DNA of 64,000 nucleotides. Origin: Oopsacas minuta. Lineage: Eukaryota; Porifera; Hexactinellida; Lyssacinosida; Leucopsacidae. The translations under genes and the position numbers were made by a program. The notes under the pieces are model-generated. The model saw only the letters and a program-made list of their open reading frames with translations, was not told the origin of the DNA and made no database searches. Below, one piece after another: positions 57,428 to 64,000 of the stretch. Position 1 is the first letter of the stretch; every line of letters begins with the position of its first letter. The stretch is from contig JAKMXF010000022.1 in NCBI GenBank assembly GCA_024704765.1, positions 792,555-856,554 of the forward strand, given 5' to 3'.

Positions 57428-58111
57428 TTAAATACTTGTAAGAGGGATAGTTTCCTTTATCCATTTATCAACATCCTCCATTTCTTTTTGGATAGTGCTA
57501 TGTCCTAAGCCTTTGTAAATTGTAAACTGGTTATTGACAAGCATTGTCTTGAGCTTTTCATTTGAAAGTTGTCCAAACTTCAAACCGACTACTATATCAG
57601 AGTCTCCATGACACTGAAACAGTGGTGTAGTGTTGTCTAGTTTTAAGGCACCAGGGAATTTAGCAGCTAGAGGAAGATATGTGCTGAGTAGGAGTAGTCC
57701 CCCTAGCTTCAAGTTACTTGTGAGGGCTGTGTAGGAGGCTACAGCTCCGCCCTGAGAGAAACCACCTACAATGATCCTAGTAGGATCTATACCGCTCTTA
57801 ATTTCTTCATTGATAATTTCTCTCAAAGCGTCAGAAGATTCTAGAACACCAACTTCGTCCTCTGGCGCACTCCTGTCTAAAGATATTACGTCAAACCAGG
57901 AAGGCATTTTGTGGTTTTGGTTTATCGTAACAGGGCGAATGGGTGCATTTGGGAAAATGTATTTGATATAGTCTATCTTAATCATGTTAAATCCCTCACA
58001 CCATCCAGCACCATTATCTCCCAATCCGTGTAGGAATATGAACGATGCTGTGTGCTTAGCACTTGCTTGTATGAGGAAAGGTTTCATAACGCTCTTCCCT
58101 ATAGAAGCCAT
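57428..58111 (-). CDS. LYPLA1: Acyl-protein thioesterase 1/2, intronless
   Basis: A 227-residue alpha/beta hydrolase matching LYPLA1/LYPLA2, the cytosolic enzymes that depalmitoylate proteins such as Ras and G-alpha. ASFIFLHGLGDNGAGW, YIFPNAPIRPVTINQNHKMP, SWFDVISLD, nucleophile GGFSQGGAVA, Asp in CHGDSDIVV and His in KGLGHSTI give the full triad. Length equals the family norm (about 230). It is closer to the human enzymes than the paralogue at 48169-49382, about 9 kb upstream on the same strand. The start at 58111 gives a normal N-terminus. Confidence 0.94.
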   Translation of the reverse strand: MASIGKSVMKPFLIQASAKHTASFIFLHGLGDNGAGWCEGFNMIKIDYIKYIFPNAPIRPVTINQNHKMPSWFDVISLDRSAPEDEVGVLESSDALREIINEEIKSGIDPTRIIVGGFSQGGAVASYTALTSNLKLGGLLLLSTYLPLAAKFPGALKLDNTTPLFQCHGDSDIVVGLKFGQLSNEKLKTMLVNNQFTIYKGLGHSTIQKEMEDVDKWIKETIPLTSI

Positions 58112-58667
58112 TATTTGCTGCTAAGAAGGGGGAATTTAATGTAAGTATAAGCTGTTGTTAGTTGGAAGCATATTCAGCTCGACAGCTGCTATGCTAAATT
58201 CTTCCACCATTATACAAAATTCTATCAAATTTGATTCTATGAAATTATTGCAAATAAGTAATCTGTACAACCGCGATTATCCGAACTCGCTGGGACTGGT
58301 CAAAAAGTGAAGCAATATTTAACGAGAATGTGTATCTACAATTAAATAAAAACATTTGAAATGTCTTTAATTTGTAGACCCAAGTCATTTCCTTGGTTAA
58401 TTAAAACACAATTCCCCAAATCGAGCGAATGCACCTACATAGTACTGAGCGCATGAGAGTACCTTACTGATTGTAGGGCGGTCTATGACAATCTTACCCA
58501 AAGCCTATAGCCTACGTAACGCTTCCATTGTTTGTATGTTCCATCTAAGTATTCTCTTTTCTGTATTGGATTACGTAGGTGAGAAAGAATTATTTGATTC
58601 TTTTCTGTCATGAGGAGATGCTCCAGATTCGATATCCATTTCTTCTTTGGTATTGTGTTCAGAAATA
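58112..58667. other. Spacer upstream of the thioesterase gene
   Basis: AT-rich, with a minus-strand open stretch near 58483-58660 that has no recognisable domain and runs into the MITE at 58668. It should contain the promoter of the minus-strand thioesterase gene. Confidence 0.4.
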
Positions 58668-59250
58668 CAGTAAAACCCCCAAAATATGAACACTTTTTCT
58701 TGGTCAAATTTTTCCCATTGTTTTACATAGTAGTCACCCCTTTAGAATGTGAACACTTAATTTGGTCCCAAATGTCTATATTGCATAGGATCTGACCTCT
58801 TAAAAGTGAACACCGGTTTTTCTGCCTGATCTTTGACTAGGCTGTCAGCTTTGTTATCACACTAGTTGTGAAAGCAGGGATGTTTGATGATGTGGCTTCA
58901 CAATATGCTAGAGGCTTCCTCATACAATGGGCAGAAGAGACAACATATTTGCCTGTACAATGCTTTCACACATTTGTGTTAACATGGAGGCCCTGTAAAT
59001 AACATTTCTGAAATCTGTGGTTATTGTCAGTTGAATTGTTCCGGTCAAAAATACCAAAATGTCTTCTAAATGTAACTCACTTCTGAAAGCTGTCAATGTG
59101 CTTAAAGTGAACATTTTGAGACAACTAAGAGGCACTTATATCTGTGATTTTACTACTACTGTTTGTCGAAAAAACACACTTTATGATAAATCATGAATAG
59201 TGAACATTTTTGCTGGTCCGCATGGTGTTCACCTTTTGGAGGTTTTACTG
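58668..59250. mobile_element. 583-bp pogo-like element without intact transposase
   Basis: The ends CAGTAAAACCCCCAAAATAT and, in reverse complement, CAGTAAAACCTCCAAAAGGT run on to GAACAC. TA flanks both sides (58666-58667, 59251-59252). Sub-terminal repeats of AGTGAACA/TGTTCAC occur inside. The interior shows no transposase motif, so it is a deletion derivative or a MITE larger than the others here. Confidence 0.65.
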
Positions 59251-59269
59251 TACAAGTATATATAGTATG

Positions 59270-59673
59270 CTAATGAACAGGGATTGGGATTGTAGTTACT
59301 TCTATCTGGCTAATCTCAGTGTACAGTCTCTGAAGTAACCAATCGAATTGTACTCTCGTCTCTTGTTTTCCAGATTCTCTATCTTTTCCTTTATAGGTAT
59401 ATCGGCTTCGTCTCCAGCCATCTGAAGAGAGTTTGAAGACTAACTAGCTTGTATTACTTCTAGTGTATATTCGAGCTGATTTTTGTCAGCAGCAAGACTC
59501 TTGTTATGTGTTCTACTCTTATTCAGCTTATATTCAAACTGTCCTGACAGCTGTGCTTCTTTCCTATCTAGTCTAATTCTAACTTCTGAGAAACAACGAG
59601 ATAGTCTATCTCTCTGTAGCTCAATGCCTGAGTCAATAAACACATTTGGTGTAGCCATTAGTAAGTTGTTCAT
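59270..59673 (-). pseudogene. Coiled-coil fragment of a TRIM/NHL-type protein, frameshifted
   Basis: It starts at an ATG at 59673 (or the Met six codons later) with MATPNVFIDSGIELQRDRLS followed by a Glu/Lys/Gln-rich helical stretch. This frame stops at 59440. A further piece reads EKIENLENKRRE, then needs a one-base shift to continue as VQFDWLLQRLYTEISQIE to a stop at 59270. The order matches the coiled-coil part of lineage-specific TRIM-like NHL proteins. No NHL repeats follow it downstream, so it looks like a truncated, broken copy, although very short introns could rescue part of it. Confidence 0.45.
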
Positions 59674-59690
59674 AGTCTGAGATTGCTATA

Positions 59691-59940
59691 CAGTGCCGGT
59701 CAAAAAGAATTGCTCAGAATAAATTTACCCCAAATTCTTATATCTATGACTGATTTAACAATAATGCTTTATTATAATCAAGTAAATTGTTGCTAGTATT
59801 TTGTAGAACCTCCTCTTGCTTGAATTACGGCTTTACATCTTTGCGGTATACTCTCAATTAGAGTATGGAGCCTGTTAATGTCGATGCTATCCCAAGTGCT
59901 TAATATGGCATTCCACAACAGATTGTAATAAGTATGTATA
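59691..59940 (-). mobile_element. 3' remnant of a Tc1/mariner transposon
   Basis: TA plus the terminal repeat CAGTGCCGGTCAAAAAG at 59691 is a typical Tc1 end. Inside on the minus strand, about 59793-59918 encodes the transposase C-terminus: WNAILSTWDSIDINRLHTLI followed by ESIPQRCKAVIQARGGSTKY and a stop. The rest of the transposase, with the DDE residues, is missing; the copy is truncated near 59940. Confidence 0.85.
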
Positions 59941-60093
59941 ATTAGTAGACTTGGGGACTATTAAATCTTACTCCTCATCTTGAGTACGTTTTCACTTAAG
60001 AAAATTCATTGAAAAAGCATTGACGCGGCATTGATAAAGTGTAATAAACTCTAATATACGTACTTCATTCCCGGAGTTCCGTGAATACCGAGT

Positions 60094-60918
60094 TTACGCT
60101 GTACGTATATAATAAGGTAGATTTAATAGAAAGAAATTTACACAATTGATATCATAATCTGCACAAATTAATACATTGTTCAAGCCAAACACACATCCAG
60201 TGGGTCTACCTCGTATATCCAAGTATTGTGGAAGTATCTCCCCTTTTATCGTGCATGCCAAAATTTCACAACAATTAGCGTTTGATAAGACTATAGTTTC
60301 ATTTAATTTATTAATACAAATAAATAAATTGCCAGTAGCATCTCTAGCAATCAAGCTTCGTAACAAATCTCCTGATTTGGTAAATACATGTATGTGGGAT
60401 AATTTATTGCTATCAGATACGTACACTTCATTCCAACAAAATTTCACATCACGAGGATTTGTTAGCTTTCCAGAGCCAATACTTCTCTTTAGCTTAAGAT
60501 TGTTATCGAATATAGCAACTCTATCATTGCCACAGTCTGCTACAAATGTTTCTCCATTTTCATCAATAGAAAGGCCAGAAGCAAACTTTAGAATTCTTGG
60601 TTGACTTTTGGTAACTATGGGACAATATTCACTGTCAAATTTTACAATATATCCACGAGCCAAATCTGTAACTACAATGCAATATTCATGGAGAGCAATC
60701 GAAAAGAGAGAAATAATGAAATCGTGTTTGAGAGAAGTAATATAATCTCCATCGTAAGAATATATTAAAATTCGTTTTTTCGACAAATCTGTTATGTAAA
60801 TATTCAAATGATCATCTATATCTATCCCTCCTAACGGACAAAATTCTTCTTTTATCTCTCTACTTGGTTCAAAATTTCGAAATGGTTTTATTTCCTTAAA
60901 TCTGTATGAGCTAGCCAT
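60094..60918 (-). CDS. NHL-repeat beta-propeller protein
   Basis: A 274-residue single-exon protein made almost only of NHL-type blades. Recurrent patterns are GGIDIDDHLNIYITDLSKKR, SGLSIDENGETFVADCGNDR, NPRDVKFCWNEVYVSDSNKL and a last blade with LNNVLICADYDINCVNFF. The start FKEIKPFRNFEPSREIKEEF resembles the beginning of NHL modules in TRIM-like proteins, but RING, B-box and coiled coil are absent. It may bind RNA or protein as NHL propellers do. The nearby coiled-coil fragment lies on its 3' side, so the two are not one gene in the usual order. Confidence 0.75.
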   Translation of the reverse strand: MASSYRFKEIKPFRNFEPSREIKEEFCPLGGIDIDDHLNIYITDLSKKRILIYSYDGDYITSLKHDFIISLFSIALHEYCIVVTDLARGYIVKFDSEYCPIVTKSQPRILKFASGLSIDENGETFVADCGNDRVAIFDNNLKLKRSIGSGKLTNPRDVKFCWNEVYVSDSNKLSHIHVFTKSGDLLRSLIARDATGNLFICINKLNETIVLSNANCCEILACTIKGEILPQYLDIRGRPTGCVFGLNNVLICADYDINCVNFFLLNLPYYIRTA

Positions 60919-61007
60919 TCTTTAATAACTTATTAAAATGATTATATGAGATAAGTACAAATAAAGTATTTATTAGTCCGAACAGAAAAGTAAGTTCTTG
61001 TCTCCTT

Positions 61008-61069
61008 GTTTTGATGAAAATGGTCCCACCGGGACCAAATGCGTAGGGGAGGACCATTTTCGTCAAAAC
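61008..61069. repeat. Hairpin-forming inverted repeat
   Basis: The arms 61008-61026 and 61051-61069 are complementary over 19 bp with one mismatch. The loop holds a second short GGTCCC/GGGACC inverted repeat. It lies about 90 bp upstream of the NHL gene start. Confidence 0.7.
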
Positions 61070-61419
61070 ATCCTCATAAGGAGTTTATTTTACAAAGTCG
61101 GGCTATTTCAATTACTTAAGTCTACCACAACCACAACGCACGATGTAAATTGTAGTACGCAACATATTTTATGTATCAATGTTGCTTAGGTGATCCTAGT
61201 TTAAGTATTGGAAACATCTGTTATTCCCTCGATACACAGATTATAGACAGATAGTTTACCATACCCAATACTAATATAATAACTACGAACCCGCTTCGCC
61301 TGCTCGCGGTCCGTGGTTACGAACACTTCATATGCACACTCGGGCCTACGGCCCTCGAGTACATAATCTCATAGTCTTAACCGTAGCAAATATGATACTG
61401 CCATAATCTTTAAATCTGC

Positions 61420-62049
61420 TTACTTTATGTCCCCAAAAGTGAACAAATATTTATGAAATGTTGTTTCCAATATCATATTTGAACTAAGCATATTTGATTA
61501 CCCCAGTATCGCCATTGAAAGCATGTTTCTACCACAATTTTGAAATTTGTTTACATTACATTCATAAAAACAACAGTAAATTTACATATGAGAAACTTGA
61601 AAATGCGATAAGTCCCAACACTTTCCAACCGTTTCTAGCAGTTTCCACCAATTTTCACACTTTTGGATGGATCATATGTAAATTTATTGTTGTTTTTATT
61701 GATAGGCTTGCTCTAAACGGCTACACAGGGGTAACTAAGTACGCTGCACCAGAATTTCGCATTTTCAAGTTTCTCATATGTAATTTATTGTGTTTTTATG
61801 AATATAAAGTAAACAAATTAGCAAAATCTCAAAATATACGTAGATACTTGCTCTCAACGGCTACAAAGGGGATTGATCTTACAAAATAATTCAATAGCAC
61901 ATATGCCATATACGTATATTTTGTGAATTACATTGTTCTAAACATATCTATATTATAATACTCAAAGGGGCCGTCAATTTGAAGAATAATGGATACTTCG
62001 AGGCGCAATGCGTCGAGTTCATCGCGAAGCGATGAGCCAAAGGCTCGTA
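61420..62049. mobile_element. Helentron-like composite repeat, inversely oriented
   Basis: It ends at 62049 with the hairpin CGAGCC-like end (GAGCCAAAGGCTCGTA), the mirror of the copy at 54628. From 61690 to 62035 it matches the 54640-54960 stretch in reverse. The part 61420-61620 carries related units in the opposite direction, joined at TTACATATGAGAAACTTG. The whole is thus a head-to-head arrangement like 46401-47307. Confidence 0.5.
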
Positions 62050-62214
62050 TAGATTTAAAAGTTTAAATTTTGTATATATTAGTTGCAATACAGAACAGTT
62101 GCCAATTTAGTAGAGGAATCACAAGAACTCTGTAATGATAAGTTAACAAGAGAGTTATAACATGAAAAGATTTGTATTATTAAATTTGCTTCCAATTGAT
62201 TATTTACATTCAAT

Positions 62215-62682
62215 TTATGCACTGCACTCGTTATAATAAAATGGACAATTAAAGGAATGTTTTAAATGAGAATCTTGCAGAATATTGTCGATCGTCTTCT
62301 TCAGCCCAGTTAGTTCCACCTCAAGTGCCTGAATTGTCTGGCCTAAGGACTGGTTGGCAACTGTCAAAATTCGTGCCTTCATTACAGCAGTTCTTGCTCG
62401 TTGTTTGGCTCTGTAACGTGACTTCCTGACAGCGTCATTGTTTTTCCTGCGTTTAATTTTACTTCTCTCAACAGCTTGATTTTGAGAGGATAGAACTTTC
62501 GCAGATGGTGAGTGACTAAAATTTGGAGAAGTATTTGAGAATTCAAACGATTTGTTAGTATTTGAAATAGTTATGAGTTCATTGCAATTTGGATTGTAAA
62601 TAATTGTTCTATAATTTTCGAATCTGTACGGAATAATATTATTCTGGAAAGAGCTAGTATTCAGGATTGGATTGTAATTCAT
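62215..62682 (-). CDS. C/EBP-like bZIP transcription factor, intronless
   Basis: A 155-residue protein with a C-terminal bZIP. The basic region at about 73-98 contains RRKNNDAVRKSRYRAKQRAR, with the N-N-x-A-V-x-K-S-R signature of the C/EBP family (N-N-x-A-x-x-x-S-R in bZIPs generally). The zipper follows at about 99-135. The N-terminus is Asn/Ser-rich with no clear activation motif. The small size resembles C/EBP-gamma, which lacks an activation domain and acts through dimers, but assignment to one paralogue is not supported. The start at 62682 is the first ATG. It would bind CCAAT/TTGCG-type sites in the nucleus by family analogy. Confidence 0.82.
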   Translation of the reverse strand: MNYNPILNTSSFQNNIIPYRFENYRTIIYNPNCNELITISNTNKSFEFSNTSPNFSHSPSAKVLSSQNQAVERSKIKRRKNNDAVRKSRYRAKQRARTAVMKARILTVANQSLGQTIQALEVELTGLKKTIDNILQDSHLKHSFNCPFYYNECSA

Positions 62683-63310
62683 TCAGAAGTGTAAACTGAA
62701 AAGATATTCTTTTATAAATTTACTGAAGGCTTATATAATTATCACAAAAATATCTATGTGAGTTTAACCTAACAAGCTTCGTAAATATTTCAAAAAGGCG
62801 GGCAATTACCCGTTATTTTCAAATTAATTTCTTTCATAAAAAGACACAATAATAAGTAGCGGAATTATCAAAAAATCCTAATTTTAGCCTGAAAAGTATG
62901 TCTCAACCAGAACTATAGGCACATACCAAGTTCTGGCTATTGAGCAATAAAATCACTTAATATTCAATACAGAAGTTCACTTTTGTAGCAAGGACAATAT
63001 GAATAAGAGAGTCCTTGTAATTTCACTTTTAAATATGATGCAATTCCAATTATTTGATTAAATAATTTTTTGATGATAGGAATGGGTAAACACAAACACT
63101 TCTTGAAAATCAAAATAAGCGTGTGTAAAAATATTTTACCAAAACTAGTAATATATTTTTGATTGTAACATCATATATTCGGTTAACATGAGAGATAACT
63201 GCAAATTATTTGAAGGGATTTACCCACCAGTTTTGCTAAATTCTCAATGTCATCAAATTCATTTCTGGTCATAATCTTTACAGACACTTCTTGGCTAATA
63301 ATTATAAGCT
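62683..63310. other. Spacer between bZIP and ABITRAM genes
   Basis: About 630 bp of AT-rich sequence containing the bZIP promoter side and the ABITRAM 3' flank. No repeat or open frame stands out. Confidence 0.45.
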
Positions 63311-63862
63311 TTATATTTCGAGAGGCTGAAATGGCTTTATTCTCTCCCTCATTACCGTAAGGTTAGTGCATGCCTTACTACGTTCACGAAATATTGGCAT
63401 AATCACAGCAATGTGTCCTTCATCAAGTGGTCGTCTTATCAACAGCTGTGGTTCTTTGACAATATTATCATTGACTTCAATAAGATAGCCCTCTATACAA
63501 CTATATACTGGAAACTTCTCTCCATTCTCACAACACAAATAGCAGAGGATAGAGGAGGGATATAATCGCTGAGCTCCTTGCTTGCTCTTTCCTCGAGCTA
63601 TATTCGCAGCACGGTCTATCCGCCTAGAAACCTGACAGTCTACTCGACAAACAGGTAAAGAATCTTTCTCTCTGATGAGAGGATGTCCTGAACCTAGACA
63701 CACAACACAAACGTTGTTAGAGTGTTGTAGTATATAGAAATTAGGATGACACGCTCCGTACTGATCTACAGAGAAGTGGGACTGATATTGGGTATAGTAT
63801 CTCTCTATAGGAGGAGGGTAGCTAAAGTTTCCAGTTGGGTTATTCACAATCAAATCTGTCAT
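63311..63862 (-). CDS. ABITRAM: ABITRAM (FAM206A/Simiate), intronless
   Basis: A 183-residue protein matching ABITRAM, an actin-binding, transcription-linked nuclear and cytoplasmic protein with a lipoyl/GCVH-like fold. Shared segments are ERYYTQYQ near residue 20, FYILQHSNNVCVVCLGSGHPL, the KSKQGAQ stretch, and LCYLCCENGEKFPVYSCIEG followed by LIEVN-N and KPSTEG-like LDEGHIAVIMPIF. It is complete and of normal length. The lipoyl Lys is not used in this family. It starts at 63862, 73 bp from a divergent ATG at 63936. Confidence 0.92.
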   Translation of the reverse strand: MTDLIVNNPTGNFSYPPPIERYYTQYQSHFSVDQYGACHPNFYILQHSNNVCVVCLGSGHPLIREKDSLPVCRVDCQVSRRIDRAANIARGKSKQGAQRLYPSSILCYLCCENGEKFPVYSCIEGYLIEVNDNIVKEPQLLIRRPLDEGHIAVIMPIFRERSKACTNLTVMRERIKPFQPLEI

Positions 63863-63935
63863 TAGATACCAATGAGCATTATCTTGTATAATTTACTAAT
63901 TTCTAATAATTGAATAGAGGGTTATTTAAACTAAA

Positions 63936-64000
63936 ATGTCAACGCCGCAAGCGTTACATGACTCAACACTCACTGAAATTAGACATTCTATATCCTGCAG
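63936..64000 (+). CDS. Start of a divergent gene, cut by window end
   Basis: An ATG at 63936 (AAAATGT context) opens a frame of 21 codons, MSTPQALHDSTLTEIRHSIS, that runs to the window end without a stop. It is less AT-rich than its flank, and it lies 73 bp from the ABITRAM start, so a shared divergent promoter is likely. The product cannot be named from this fragment. Confidence 0.35.
   Translation, partial: MSTPQALHDSTLTEIRHSISC

Larger units (their letters stand above)
60919..62214. other. Repeat-rich spacer between NHL and bZIP genes
   Basis: About 1.3 kb. It contains a 19-bp-arm hairpin (61008-61069), a GC-rich patch at about 61285-61360 with short inverted repeats, and a Helentron-like composite at 61420-62049. 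No gene is visible. Confidence 0.5.

Noticed and set aside
58483-58707. Minus-strand Lys-rich frame before the 58668 element
   Set aside because: It runs into a MITE and has no recognisable domain; kept only as part of the spacer.

Overview
The window is eukaryotic nuclear DNA from an animal. It is AT-rich, has GT-AG introns in several genes, and carries animal-type genes: ERK, HDAC3, CLIP-170, ZFYVE1/DFCP1, a betaglycan-like receptor and a C/EBP-like factor. Small pogo-, hAT-, Tc1- and Helentron-like repeats and one DIRS retrotransposon fill the spaces. The mix of lineage-specific 7TM, NHL/coiled-coil and CARD-membrane proteins with conserved metazoan genes suggests an early-branching invertebrate. 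A sponge is my best guess, but the sequence does not prove it.

Layout. 0.25-4.1 kb: 3' part of MSH4 (meiotic MutS homologue), 5 exons seen. 4.9-7.5 kb: intronless CLIP-170-like CAP-Gly protein. 8.4-9.7 kb (-): orphan 7TM protein. 10.0-12.2 kb: ACMSD and PPCDC, convergent. 12.6-16.6 kb: a Ser/Pro-rich unknown and NOL6. 17.7-18.2 kb (-): a short CARD plus membrane-anchor protein. 18.2-23.7 kb: gene-poor, MITE-containing. 23.7-28.3 kb: ERK1/2-type MAP kinase and ZFYVE1. 29.0-31.2 kb: divergent RPC9/CRCP and HDAC3. 33.0-39.7 kb: a 15-exon betaglycan/endoglin-like ZP receptor whose second intron contains a complete LACTB2 gene. 41.6-45.1 kb (-): an unidentified spliced gene and a DDX5-like helicase. 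45.2-47.5 kb: a repeat cluster with an 18-bp minisatellite inside a long inverted repeat. 48.2-58.1 kb: two acyl-protein-thioesterase paralogues (-) flanking a decayed DIRS element and SELENBP1. 59.3-60.9 kb (-): a frameshifted coiled-coil fragment, a Tc1 remnant and an NHL-repeat protein. 62.2-63.9 kb (-): a C/EBP-like bZIP and ABITRAM, with the start of a divergent gene at the window edge.

The genes do not form one pathway. ACMSD (tryptophan/kynurenine) and PPCDC (coenzyme A) are adjacent metabolic decarboxylases. NOL6, RPC9 and the DEAD-box protein act in RNA synthesis or processing. The most notable locus is the betaglycan-like co-receptor with its nested LACTB2. The second is the CARD-membrane protein, whose architecture recalls MAVS-type innate adaptors. 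Fourteen genes of classes that are usually exon-rich appear intronless, next to loci with 5-15 exons. All identifications come from reading the sequence and remembered family motifs; no database search was run.
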